64,000 bases of DNA from JBLMXQ01 sp050257855 (GTDB lineage Bacteria > Acidobacteriota > Vicinamibacteria > Vicinamibacterales > CAVVIG01). Both the position numbers and the translations under genes were made by a program. The notes under the pieces are model-generated. The model did no database searches. It worked only from the letters and a program-made list of their open reading frames with translations, and was not told the origin of the DNA. The first letter of the stretch is position 1. Every line of letters begins with the position of its first letter. Location: assembly GCA_050257855.1 (NCBI GenBank), contig JBLMXQ010000148.1, forward strand, positions 1-64,000, read 5' to 3'. This document shows positions 9,601 through 17,139 of the stretch, piece after piece.

Positions 9601-9777
9601 CGCGTCGTGGAGACGGGCGACGGTGCGCCGACGAGCAACGTCGGGCCGATCTTCGAGGACATCAAGGGCGAGCTGAAGGCGCAGACCGACAAGCTCCAGC
9701 AGGAGCTGACGACGGACCTGCCGACGTTCAACCGGCTCGCGCAGCGGATGGGCCTCGAACCTGTAAAGGAGAAATAG
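6622..9777 (+). CDS. Exported VPS10/sortilin-type Asp-box repeat protein
   Basis: A 1051-residue exported beta-propeller protein of the WD40/YVTN/BNR-like group often annotated as VPS10 domain-containing or glycosyl hydrolase. A signal peptide is visible (FRYRVLWACAIVAALVA, then AAA/QPPAAG). At least ten Asp-box motifs (S/T-x-D-x-G-x-x-W, for example KSTDGGKTW, KTTDGGQTW, VTRDGGKTW, RTHDFGRTW) are spaced along residues 50-760, enough for one or two propellers. After about residue 770 the Asp boxes stop; an Ig-like segment with a charged helical region (IKKDIDDRLKKKDD) closes the protein. No sialidase active-site pattern is evident, so an enzymatic role is doubtful. Such large exported propellers are abundant in Acidobacteriota and Bacteroidota. 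Function unknown; extracellular binding or polysaccharide interaction is possible. Confidence 0.85.
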   Translation: MLGIFRYRVLWACAIVAALVASDQFRAAAQPPAAGAALDPAILHAYQWRSIGPARGGRSIAVTGVRGRRNEGYFGAVGGGLWKTTDGGQNWTPVTDGQIHSGSVGAVAVSESNPDIVFIGTGESCIRGNIQPGDGVYKSTDAGKTWTHVGFSDSDAISKIRIHPTNPDIVFVADFGRYGKQSDERGVYKSTDGGKTWKRVLFRDGKTGAVDVEFDRRNPTVMYAALWEAYRVEYQMSSGGPGSGLFKSTDGGDTWTEITRHPGLPQGVVGKMTVSVSGADSNRVYLLEENAHGGLFVSDDAGATWKLVNDGHNIRQRAFYYTHVFADPVDKDTVYMLNTSAFRSTDGGKTLQNIGRGTHGDFHDLWIDPDDAKHVMIGNDGGGAITFDIAAKPPTWSEEDYATAQFYHVITTKHVPYHVCGAQQDNTTLCVPSDTGPGGVGAVGGGFGRIPPEAPYPVGGGEPGYIAPDPRNPDVFYSGANNGAFTTRLDRRTGELKEVGAYPRFFSGEPSDAVKERWQWTFPIIFSYVDPNVLYVSSQHVWKTTDGGQTWTRISGDLTRHDPKTMGESGGPITHDMNSPEIYATVFSLAPGKTDVNVIWAGSDDGLVHVTRDGGKTWTNVTPKDMPDLGRVSQIDGSAFDAGTAYMAVKKPLLEDYAPYIYRTHDFGRTWTKIVDGIAPNDYTHVVREDPTRKGLLYAGTEHGFYISYDDGDHWQSLRLNLPDTQVSDIWVEANDLAIATHGRGFYILDNIAALRQYGAEATDAAEAYLFKPGDAIHSAENATIEYWLKKPAQKLALDILDAKGQVIRSYTGEMPKKDAQESEDGFPRRGPQHPSMAAGLNRFPWDLRYESVKSFPGMILWGATTNGPMALPGSYQVRLTVDGQTLTQPVTIKKHPLRNISLTDLQTQLDVALQIRDKVDEANEAVIQIRRIKKDIDDRLKKKDDSDLRAIGNRLTRNLSVIEENVYQVQNQSNQDPLNFPIRINNRLASLLRVVETGDGAPTSNVGPIFEDIKGELKAQTDKLQQELTTDLPTFNRLAQRMGLEPVKEK

Positions 9778-9997
9778 GGCCCGTCGCGGGTCCGCACAGG
9801 AGTTCAGGAGATAGGGGGCGCAGGACATCTCCATTCTTCTGGACTCCTGATCTTCACGGTCTGTGAACAGCATTTACGGCCAGGCTTGTTTCCTCCGAAC
9901 GGCTCGTTGATAATGACCGAACCGTCTGGCTGGCTCGATGACGGGTCTTCGGCGGCTGAAGTCCGTTGTCCGGGCGGCACCATTCAAAGGGGGAAGC

Positions 9998-10777
9998 ATG
10001 GAGGCGATTCCGGAACCCTCGCGCCGGATTGCAGAACTCCTTCTCGTCGGCTTCACGGTCTTCGCCCTCTTCGGATGCAGCGGCAATAAGCCAGTCACTC
10101 CTACGGCTCCAACCCAGACTACTCCGACGAGCGCCGCGCCCGCCGCTCACCTGGACGTCGAGATCGATGGCTCTGGATCGACCGGCGCACTCATCGGCTT
10201 CACTCCGGTCCACTTCAGCGCTGCTGCCTCGACGGCGGATACGCCGACGTACGTCGTCGATTACGGCGACGGCACGCAGACGACGGATCCCGTGTCCGTG
10301 CATCAATGTCGGAAGATCGGCCTGCTGACCAGCCAGGTCACGATCACTGACAAGTTCGGTCGAACCAGTTCGGCTACGGCACAGTACGCCTGCCTGAGCC
10401 TCGTTCATCAAGAAGGTGTGCTGTATTCGCTGTTGTACGGGTGGGACAATTCCTACGAAAATGCGAAGGACCAAAAATACGAGGAACGGAAGATCGCCTT
10501 CGACTCGCAGGACGGCTCGAAGGTGAGCGGTTTCTATACGCACCCGGCCGGAAACCAGTCGCACTTCACCGGCACGTTGAGCGGCGACCACAGCATCTCG
10601 TTTTCGCTCGACGATCGCACGATGTCATTTTCGGGCGACGTGGTTCTGAAGGACGTCTTCTCCGAGCGGGGCGGGTACACCTACAACCGGCACCTGATCC
10701 TTCGTCTGCGCGGAGGATCCGCCGACGGGGCGATTCTGGACTTCACCTTCATCGACCCGGCTTCCTTCGTGCAGTGA
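9998..10777 (+). CDS. Putative lipoprotein with PKD-like region
   Basis: A 259-residue predicted lipoprotein of unknown function. The N terminus has a hydrophobic stretch (LLLVGFTVFALFG) ending in ALFGC, with Cys27 as the likely lipidated residue, followed by a Pro/Thr-rich linker. Residues about 45-130 resemble a PKD/Ig-like fold (VHFSAAAS, VVDYGDGTQT), and the remainder has a repetitive beta pattern (GSKVSGFYTHPAGNQSHFTG, DHSISFSLDDRTMSFSGDV). The start at 9998 follows AAAGGGGGAAG, a strong ribosome site, and is preferred over an upstream in-frame ATG at 9938. Base composition is visibly lower in GC than its neighbours. It ends 7 bases from the convergent amine oxidase gene. I recognise no family. 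Confidence 0.75.
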   Translation: MEAIPEPSRRIAELLLVGFTVFALFGCSGNKPVTPTAPTQTTPTSAAPAAHLDVEIDGSGSTGALIGFTPVHFSAAASTADTPTYVVDYGDGTQTTDPVSVHQCRKIGLLTSQVTITDKFGRTSSATAQYACLSLVHQEGVLYSLLYGWDNSYENAKDQKYEERKIAFDSQDGSKVSGFYTHPAGNQSHFTGTLSGDHSISFSLDDRTMSFSGDVVLKDVFSERGGYTYNRHLILRLRGGSADGAILDFTFIDPASFVQ

Positions 10778-10784
10778 CACGATA

Positions 10785-12152
10785 TCAGTCCCGGGTCCCG
10801 ACTCCGAGCCGGTGCGCCGCCTCGATTTCCGCGGCGGCGCGCCGGCCGCTCTCGACGGCGCCGTTCATGTAGCCCTGCCAGCGCACGCTCGTGTGCTCGC
10901 CGGCGAAGAACAGGCGCCCTGCCGGCCGCGCGAGCCAGGCGCGCCACTCCGGATTGAACCCGGGATCGAAGTACGCATATCCGCCGCGCGCCCACGGGTC
11001 CGCTTCCCAGGCGGTCTGGTGCGAGCGCACGAGATCCGCGCCGTTGGCCCCGAGCCACTCGAGCTCGCGCGCGAGGCCGGCCGGCCCCTCTTTGCCCGTG
11101 ATTGCCTGCGTCAGATCGCTGGCCGATCCGCCCGCCAGGAGCGTCAGGATGCCCGCCCGGCCGCGCTGCTCCTCGTTGCCGTCCCAGACCGCGCCGAACG
11201 CCAGCGGGCTGCCGAACGCGCGCGGCTGGCCGGCGCGGCGCCAGAATGGCCGCGCGAACTGCAGGAGTGTTTTCGTCGCGCGTCCGTACTGCAGGCGGAC
11301 GATGGCTTCGTGCTGCTGCGCGGGGAGCGCCGGCGTGATCGGAATGCGTCTGAGCAGCACGGCCGGCAGCGCCAGCACGAGGTATCCGCACGCAATCTGC
11401 CCGACGCGGCCGCCGTTCTTGACGCTCGCGCGGACGACGCGCCCGCGCTGCGAAACGGCGACGAGCTCGGTCTGCAGCCTCACGCGATCGCCGAGCGCGG
11501 CAGCCATGGCGGTCGCCAGGCGATCGTTGCCTCCCTCGATGCGGTGCATCGGTCCCGGCGCCGGCGCATCGTCGGCGGAGAACTGGTCGACGAGCGCGAG
11601 CAGGGAGAGCTCGTCGGCGTCGGCGAGGAAGAACCCGCGCAGGCCGGTGGCGGTGTCGCGCAGATCGCGATCGGCGCCGGACGCATCCAGCCACTCGGCC
11701 ACGGAGCGGCGGCCGAGATCGACGGCGATCGGCGAGTCCCACCTTTGCTCGGCGAGCCGGTATCGCCGCGTCAGGCCGCCGAGGCTGCGCGCGAGATGCT
11801 CCCAGCCGCGTGCGGCCCCGCGCGGCACGATGCGAGTGCGGCCCGACGCGTCCGGCCGCGCGTACGAGAAGCCGCCGCGCAGGATGCGCGAGAGCGGCAG
11901 GCCGAGCTCGGCGGCGAGCGCGCGAATCTCGTGCTGCTCGGCATCGATCATGTCGCCGCCCGCTTCGGCGTGCTGGCCGTCGACGAACGGTGCGCGGATG
12001 GTGTGCACGCGGCCGCCGACGCGATCGCGCGCTTCGATGACGGTGACCTCGGCGCCGTTCGCGGCGAGATCGCGCGCGGCGGCGAGGCCGGCCAGGCCGG
12101 CGCCGGCCACGACGACCGACACGCCGCGCAGCGGACCATCGCCGGATGGCAT
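10785..12152 (-). CDS. Flavin-dependent amine oxidase
   Basis: A 455-residue FAD-dependent oxidoreductase of the flavin-containing amine oxidase family. The N-terminal Rossmann motif VVVAGAGLAGLAAARDLA with the ERD-type extension VIEARDRVGGRVHT is complete, and the C-terminal FAD-binding segment FFAGEHTSVRWQGYMNGAVE (about 408-427) is the family signature. It probably oxidises an amine to an imine, or acts as a desaturase-like protein. No signal peptide is obvious: the N terminus runs directly into the nucleotide fold, so it is likely cytoplasmic. It is divergent from the rhodanese gene, with only 32 bases between start codons. Substrate not assignable. Confidence 0.88.
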   Translation of the reverse strand: MPSGDGPLRGVSVVVAGAGLAGLAAARDLAANGAEVTVIEARDRVGGRVHTIRAPFVDGQHAEAGGDMIDAEQHEIRALAAELGLPLSRILRGGFSYARPDASGRTRIVPRGAARGWEHLARSLGGLTRRYRLAEQRWDSPIAVDLGRRSVAEWLDASGADRDLRDTATGLRGFFLADADELSLLALVDQFSADDAPAPGPMHRIEGGNDRLATAMAAALGDRVRLQTELVAVSQRGRVVRASVKNGGRVGQIACGYLVLALPAVLLRRIPITPALPAQQHEAIVRLQYGRATKTLLQFARPFWRRAGQPRAFGSPLAFGAVWDGNEEQRGRAGILTLLAGGSASDLTQAITGKEGPAGLARELEWLGANGADLVRSHQTAWEADPWARGGYAYFDPGFNPEWRAWLARPAGRLFFAGEHTSVRWQGYMNGAVESGRRAAAEIEAAHRLGVGTRD

Positions 12153-12172
12153 ACGGAGATCTTAACGCGCTT

Positions 12173-12178
12173 TATAAT
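12173..12178 (+). promoter_or_regulatory. Consensus -10 element six bases before the rhodanese start
   Basis: A perfect TATAAT ends 6 bases before ATG 12185, so the transcript would begin at or within a base of the start codon. There is no Shine-Dalgarno. The divergent amine oxidase start lies 21 bases upstream, so its promoter must overlap this one. Confidence 0.6.
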
Positions 12179-12184
12179 GCCGCA

Positions 12185-13048
12185 ATGCCATCTATCCTGG
12201 TGTGTGCCGCCCTGGCGGCAGCCGCAGGCGCCACGTCTTACGCGCGTCCTGAACAACTCGTCGAGACGGCCTGGGTGGCGGCGCACGCCGCCGATCCGGA
12301 CGTCCGCATCGTCGACATGCGGCGCAGCGGCTACGAGGAGGGGCACGTGCCCGGCGCCGTGCCTCTCGACCCCGTGGCGATCCGCGACGCGCACAACCCG
12401 CCGACGTTCCTGCCGTCGGCTGCGAAATTCGAGCAGATGATGGCGTCGCTCGGCATCTCCGATACGACGCGCGTCGTCTCGTACGACGATCGCGGGGGGC
12501 TGTACGCGGCGCGCCTGTGGTGGATCCTCAACTACTTCGGCCATGCGAACGCGGCGCTGCTCGACGGCGGGTGGAACAAATGGAGCGCGGAGCATCGCCC
12601 TGCGCCGGCTGGTGCGCCGTCGGTTGCCGCCGGGCGCTTCACCGCGCATCCCGAGCCGCACTGGATCGCGACGGCGGCGGACGTCGTCGCCGCAATCGGG
12701 AAGCCGGGGACGGTCATCGTCGACGCGCGCACGCAGGCGGAGATTGACGGCAAGGACCTGCGCAACATCAGACGCGGCGGCTTCGTGCCGTCCTCGGTCC
12801 CGGTGTATTGGGAAGACCTGCTCGATCCGCAGACGAAGACGTTCCTGTCCGCCGACGCGCTGAAGAGGATCTACGAGTCGCGCGGCGTGGTGCCGTCGAA
12901 GGAGGTCATCGCGTACTGCCAGGTCGGCATGCGCGCGTCCGTGGACCTGTTCGCGCTGCGCCTGATCGGATACGACCACCTGCGCAACTACTACGGCGCG
13001 TGGGAGGAGTGGGGGAATCGCGACGATCTGCCGATCGCGCGAAAATAG
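12185..13048 (+). CDS. Exported two-domain thiosulfate sulfurtransferase (rhodanese)
   Basis: A 287-residue tandem rhodanese. An N-terminal signal-like segment (ILVCAALAAAAGATSYA) suggests export. The N-terminal domain (about 20-135) contains VRIVDMR, GHVPGAVPL and LDGGWNKW but has Asp-Asp-Arg in place of the active cysteine loop (SYDDRGG), as in the inactive half of classical rhodaneses. The C-terminal domain (about 150-287) carries the catalytic loop with Cys245 in YCQVGMRAS. It likely transfers sulfane sulfur from thiosulfate to cyanide or another thiol acceptor. The start is ATG 12185 rather than an upstream ATG at 12146, because a consensus TATAAT ends 6 bases before it and the longer form would lose the signal peptide. 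Confidence 0.9.
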   Translation: MPSILVCAALAAAAGATSYARPEQLVETAWVAAHAADPDVRIVDMRRSGYEEGHVPGAVPLDPVAIRDAHNPPTFLPSAAKFEQMMASLGISDTTRVVSYDDRGGLYAARLWWILNYFGHANAALLDGGWNKWSAEHRPAPAGAPSVAAGRFTAHPEPHWIATAADVVAAIGKPGTVIVDARTQAEIDGKDLRNIRRGGFVPSSVPVYWEDLLDPQTKTFLSADALKRIYESRGVVPSKEVIAYCQVGMRASVDLFALRLIGYDHLRNYYGAWEEWGNRDDLPIARK

Positions 13049-13076
13049 CGGGCGCCTGACGAAAGTGAGCGTCGCC

Positions 13077-13125
13077 GGACGGCCTGAAGGCCGTCCGCTA
13101 CCGAAACGGCCGCAAGCCGTCCCGC
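13077..13125. repeat. Palindromic repeat between convergent genes
   Basis: GGACGGCC (13077-13084), TGAA, GGCCGTCC (13089-13096) is a perfect 8-base-pair stem, followed by GCTACC and a decayed second copy (ACGGCCGCAAGCCGT). It occupies the gap between the convergent rhodanese and M28 peptidase genes and matches the family seen elsewhere in the window. Confidence 0.8.
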
Positions 13126-13153
13126 AGGCGACGGGGTTGCCAGATCGCCAGCT

Positions 13154-14758
13154 TCACTTCGCCGCGAAGCGCCTGAAGAAGCTGGCCTCGTTCCAGGCGG
13201 GCTTGTCCGGGCGCGCGGCGATTCTCGTCACGAGATCGCGCACGAGCGCGATGTAGGCGGCGGCCGCGCCCCTGTCGATCGGCTGATTCAGATCGTCCGA
13301 CGGCGCGTGATAGCGCTCGGCGATCCACCGGCGCGCGATCCCGGCTTCCGGCGTGCCCTCCTCGTATCCGACCTTCATCGCGAGCGATGGGATTCCGGCG
13401 CGGATGAAGTTGTACTGATCGCTGCGGATGAACCGGTTGCGCTGCGGCTCGGGGTCGTTCTGCACGCCGACGTGCTGCTGTGCCGCGGCGGCCCGGATGT
13501 CCGCACCGAGATTCGACTCGTCGAGTCCGAGCACCATGACTTCCTTCATCGGGAACAGCGGCAGGAACATGTCGATGTTCACGTCGGCGACGATGCCGGA
13601 GCGCGCGACAGTCGGGTGCGCGACGAAGTAACGCGACCCGAGCAGCCCTTTCTCTTCGCCGGCGACGACGACGAACAGAACCGACCGCGCCGGCCCGTTG
13701 CGCTGCGACTTCAGCTCCCGGGCGATCTCGAGAAGGGCGGCGACGCCCGACGCGTTGTCCATCGCGCCGTTGTAGATGCGGTCGCCCTTGATCGGGGCGC
13801 CGACGCCGACGTGGTCGAGATGGGCCGACACGACGACGTATTCGTTCCGCCTCTCGGGCCGCGCGGCCGGCAGCACGCCGACGACGTTCGGCGCTTCGAC
13901 GGCGCCGGTCTCGGCGTGGACCGTCGCGCGAAGGCGCGCCGGCAGCGGAAAGCGCGGCAGGGGCTTTCCCGCGTCGGCCAGCGCCAGGATCTCCGCGAAC
14001 GTGTGCCCGGAGCCCGCCAGCAGCTTGTCGGCATGCGCCGGATTGAACGTCGCCGCGAAGCGCTCGCCGGCCGTGTCGTCCAGCGCGGTGTCGGCAAGGG
14101 TCATCGCCGGCAGGAGCCGCGACGGCGAGGAGCGCGCCCACGGCACGTCCATGCTCTTCGGATTCGGAATGGCGATGGCGCCGATGGCGCCGGCGCTCCG
14201 GAGCGCAGCCCACCGTTCGCCCGCCGACTGGTAGTGTGCGCGCAGCGCGCCCGGCACGGTCGACGGTCCGCCGGTCAGATAGACCGCGACGTTGCCGTGC
14301 AGGTCCTGGCCTGTGAAGTCGTCGACGCGGTACTCGGGGACGCGCAGGCCGTAGCCGACGAACACGAGCCCGGCCTCGACCGACGGCGCCGGATCGATCC
14401 GCATGTTGAGCGTCGCGTCCTCGCCGAGCGCGAGCGGTTCGGCCGTCGCGCCGCGGACGAGCGCAAGGCTCGACCTGTCCTCGAGGATCCGCCGGGTGCG
14501 AAAGCGAACCGGCTGCATGAAGCCCTGAACGCCAGCCGGCCGGATGCCGGCCGCCTGAAATTCCGAGGCGACGTATTCAGCCGCGCGCTGGTACTCCGGG
14601 CTTCCGGTGTTGCGGCCCTGCATCGAGTCGGCCGCCAGGACGCTCACGTCCGCCCACCACCGCCCCGCAGCAGCACCGGCGGCATCGTCCGCGCGCAGCG
14701 CGCCGCCGGCCAGAAGGACCAGGACCAGCAGGGCGGTGGCCCCAAGAGTTTTTCGCAT
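13154..14758 (-). CDS. Exported M28-family zinc metallopeptidase with PA domain
   Basis: A 534-residue exported aminopeptidase-like enzyme of family M28. A signal peptide covers residues 1-23 (hydrophobic LGATALLVLVLLAGGALRA). Residues about 100-250 match a protease-associated insert. The zinc-site series follows in order: HLDH in SAHLDHVG (near 312), Asp in GAMDNASG, the Glu-Glu pair in AGEEKGLLGS, Asp in VNIDMF and His in ERYHAPSDD. This is the complete two-zinc arrangement, so the enzyme should be active on peptides in the periplasm or outside. Its start lies 12 bases downstream of the TraB/GumN stop on the same strand, so the two form an operon. Confidence 0.92.
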   Translation of the reverse strand: MRKTLGATALLVLVLLAGGALRADDAAGAAAGRWWADVSVLAADSMQGRNTGSPEYQRAAEYVASEFQAAGIRPAGVQGFMQPVRFRTRRILEDRSSLALVRGATAEPLALGEDATLNMRIDPAPSVEAGLVFVGYGLRVPEYRVDDFTGQDLHGNVAVYLTGGPSTVPGALRAHYQSAGERWAALRSAGAIGAIAIPNPKSMDVPWARSSPSRLLPAMTLADTALDDTAGERFAATFNPAHADKLLAGSGHTFAEILALADAGKPLPRFPLPARLRATVHAETGAVEAPNVVGVLPAARPERRNEYVVVSAHLDHVGVGAPIKGDRIYNGAMDNASGVAALLEIARELKSQRNGPARSVLFVVVAGEEKGLLGSRYFVAHPTVARSGIVADVNIDMFLPLFPMKEVMVLGLDESNLGADIRAAAAQQHVGVQNDPEPQRNRFIRSDQYNFIRAGIPSLAMKVGYEEGTPEAGIARRWIAERYHAPSDDLNQPIDRGAAAAYIALVRDLVTRIAARPDKPAWNEASFFRRFAAK

Positions 14759-14770
14759 GCCGCTTCTCCG

Positions 14771-15700
14771 TCAGAGTTGTTCGATCGTGTAGCCCTTCGC
14801 CTGGAGCATCGCGAGCAGGCCGTCGGGGCCGACCAGATGCGCCGCGCCGACGACGACGAACGCGTGGCCGGCGCGGGCGAACAGCGCCTGGAGCTTGGGG
14901 AACCAGTTCCGGTTGCGCTCGACGAGCAGCCGCTGGTACATCGCCGGATCCTGCTTGAGATCGGAGACGACGAGGCGCTCGACGGTCGGCGCGTCGCCCG
15001 CCTTCCACGCATCGGCCAGGACGGCCACGTTGCCCTTCTCGGTGTCGAGCTCCTTCAAGGTGTCGGTCAGCATCTTCTCCTGCTGTTCCGCCGTCATGCC
15101 GTCGAACCGCGCGAGCTGGTAGTCGACGGTCTCCAGACCCTGGACCGGCATCTTGGCGGTCGCCGCCAGATCGTAGAAGTGCTTGTCGAGGCCGAGGGTG
15201 GGATCGAAGCCGGCCTTCTGCCATTCGAGGCCGAGCAGCGTCAGCGCCGCCATCCACGGCTTGAATCGATCGACAGCGGCCATGGGCAGGCCGAGGGCGG
15301 TCGACCGCTTCGTCACCAGGTCATACGCGGCCGGCGAGATGACCTGGTCGAGCGTCCGGCCGTCCGTCAGCATCCCGCGCGTGAGCAGCTCGAGCTGCGC
15401 CGACGGCCCGAGCATCTGTCCCATGTCGGCCTCTTCCACGAGCAGGTCGGAGTCCTTGAACGCCGCGTCGAGCGCCGGGCTGAGCGGGTAGAAGTCCTTC
15501 GTCAGCAGGTGCACCGAGCCGACCAGATACACGACATGGTGGTCGGGGCTCGTGGCCTTCCAGATGAAGCTGTGCGCGCTGGCGCGTGGCGCGGCTGATG
15601 CGACCGCGACGACCGCCGCGATGAGCGCCCGAACGTAGCGCGGATGCGTAACCGACCGCCGTCGCCCCAGGCCTGAGATCACCGGCTCCAGCTCCCTCAA
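14771..15700 (-). CDS. TraB/GumN family protein
   Basis: A 309-residue TraB/GumN-family protein, a group of exported putative metalloproteases related to erythromycin-esterase and TIKI folds. The family motifs are present: GSVHLL near the N terminus after a hydrophobic leader (ALIAAVVAVASAA), EEADMG, the RNRNWFPK segment, and the C-terminal GAAHLVGPDGLLAMLQAKGY. The two GxxH motifs (GSVH, GAAH) are the presumed metal ligands. The length is normal for the family. The first ATG (15700) gives a long polar prefix before the signal peptide; a start nearer the hydrophobic segment is possible. It is upstream of and probably co-transcribed with the M28 peptidase, a pairing that suggests joint extracellular protein or peptide processing. 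Confidence 0.88.
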   Translation of the reverse strand: MRELEPVISGLGRRRSVTHPRYVRALIAAVVAVASAAPRASAHSFIWKATSPDHHVVYLVGSVHLLTKDFYPLSPALDAAFKDSDLLVEEADMGQMLGPSAQLELLTRGMLTDGRTLDQVISPAAYDLVTKRSTALGLPMAAVDRFKPWMAALTLLGLEWQKAGFDPTLGLDKHFYDLAATAKMPVQGLETVDYQLARFDGMTAEQQEKMLTDTLKELDTEKGNVAVLADAWKAGDAPTVERLVVSDLKQDPAMYQRLLVERNRNWFPKLQALFARAGHAFVVVGAAHLVGPDGLLAMLQAKGYTIEQL

Positions 15701-15728
15701 GTTCTAGAATCCTCAGATTCTCAAATTC

Positions 15729-17090
15729 TCAAACGAGCTCGACCATCTTCCCCGGATTCATGCGATTGTCCGGATCGAGCGCGCGCTTGAGCGTGCGCAT
15801 CACGTCGAGCGCCGGCCCGTGCTCGGCTTCGAGATACTTCATCTTGCCGTACCCGACGCCGTGCTCGCCGCTGCACGTCCCGCCCATCGCCAGCGCCCGC
15901 ATCACCATCTTCTCGTTGAGGCGCCGCGCGACGTCGAGCTCCTCCGCGCTGTCGGGGTCGAGAACGTAGACCAGATGAAAATTCCCGTCGCCGACGTGTC
16001 CGACCAGTCCGATCGGAAACGGGGCGCCGGCATTGTCCTTCTTCGTTTCGACGATACATTCGGCGAGGCGCGAGATGGGCACGCAGACGTCGGTCGTCCA
16101 GGCGCGCGACCCGGGCCGCAGCGCGATGGCCGCCCACATCGCCTCGTGGCGCGCCTGCCAGAGCTTCTCGCGATCCTCGAGACGGGTCGCCCACTGGAAG
16201 TCGCTGCCGCCGCGTTCGGCGGCCAGCGCCTGGACCGCCTCCGCCTGGTCGCGGACGTGCCGTTCGCTGTCCCCATGGAACTCGAAGAACAGCGTCGGCG
16301 CGACGGCATAGCTCGTCTTCGAGTGCCGGTTGACGGCGTCGATCTGCGTCTCGTCGAGCAGCTCGATGCGCGCGACCGGGACCCCGAGCTGGATCGTGGC
16401 AATCACGGTCTCGACCGCGCCTTCAATCGACGTGAACGGGCACACCGCCGCGGAGACGGCTTCGGGAAGCGGATGCAGCCGCACGGTGATTTCGGTGATC
16501 ACGCCGAGCGTGCCCTCCGAGCCGACGAACAGGCGCGTGAGGTCGTAGCCGGCCGACGACTTCCGCGCGCGCGTGCCGGTCGAGATGATCCGGCCGTCGG
16601 CCAGCACCACCTTCAGCCCGAGGACGTTCTCCCTCATCGTCCCGTAGCGGACGGCCGTCGTGCCGGACGCGCGCGTCGCGGTCATGCCGCCGATGGTCGC
16701 ATCGGCGCCGGGATCGACCGAGAACATCAGGCCGGTGTTGCGCAGCGCGCGGGCGAGCTGCATCCGCGTCACCCCGGCCTCGACGGTGGCGTCCATGTCC
16801 TCGGCGCTGACGCGGAGCACCTTGTTCATCTCGCGCAGATCGATCGTGACGCCGCCGTGAATCGCGTTGACGTGCCCTTCGAGCGACGTGCCCGCGCCGA
16901 ACGGAACGACGGCGGCGCCGTGCCGCGCCGCGATCCGGACGATGGCCGCGACCTCGTCCGTCGTGTGCGGAAAGCAGACGACGTCGGGCGGCGCCGGCTG
17001 ATGGTACGACTCGCCGCGACTGTGGTGGTCGCGGACGGCGGCCGCGTCCGTGGCGCGCGACCCGAGCAGGGTCCTGAGCTCGTCGATCAC
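15729..17090 (-). CDS. FAD-linked oxidase, D-lactate/glycolate dehydrogenase type
   Basis: A 453-residue flavoprotein of the PCMH/FAD-oxidase_C family that contains cytochrome-linked D-lactate dehydrogenase and GlcD. The FAD-binding loop AVVPFGAGTSLEGH is near residues 65-80, and GSEGTLGVITEITVRL and the C-terminal GTCSGEHGVGYGK (heme- or metal-proximal histidine region) are characteristic. It probably oxidises a 2-hydroxy acid and passes electrons to the respiratory chain. I propose a GTG start at 17090, giving VIDELRTLLG, the normal family opening; a longer open frame reaching 17453 would read through the divergent gene's promoter and signal region. It ends 28 bases upstream of the TraB/GumN start on the same strand and may share its transcript. 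Confidence 0.88.
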   Translation of the reverse strand: MIDELRTLLGSRATDAAAVRDHHSRGESYHQPAPPDVVCFPHTTDEVAAIVRIAARHGAAVVPFGAGTSLEGHVNAIHGGVTIDLREMNKVLRVSAEDMDATVEAGVTRMQLARALRNTGLMFSVDPGADATIGGMTATRASGTTAVRYGTMRENVLGLKVVLADGRIISTGTRARKSSAGYDLTRLFVGSEGTLGVITEITVRLHPLPEAVSAAVCPFTSIEGAVETVIATIQLGVPVARIELLDETQIDAVNRHSKTSYAVAPTLFFEFHGDSERHVRDQAEAVQALAAERGGSDFQWATRLEDREKLWQARHEAMWAAIALRPGSRAWTTDVCVPISRLAECIVETKKDNAGAPFPIGLVGHVGDGNFHLVYVLDPDSAEELDVARRLNEKMVMRALAMGGTCSGEHGVGYGKMKYLEAEHGPALDVMRTLKRALDPDNRMNPGKMVELV

Positions 17091-17114
17091 GGGTTCAGTG
17101 TATGAGCAACGCGG

Positions 17115-17120
17115 TATGAT
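17115..17120 (+). promoter_or_regulatory. Candidate -10 element of the GH99-like gene
   Basis: TATGAT at 17115-17120 would start transcription near 17127, leaving a 13-base leader before ATG 17140. The alternative ATG at 17116 lies inside this hexamer, which argues against it. The region also serves the divergent oxidase gene, which starts at 17090. Confidence 0.4.
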
Positions 17121-17139
17121 CACAAAGTCCCCGGTCGTC

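Noticed and set aside
6589..9873. A 1094-residue minus-strand open frame opposite the Asp-box gene
   Set aside because: No motif or start signal; composition typical of an antisense shadow of Asp/Gly-rich coding sequence.
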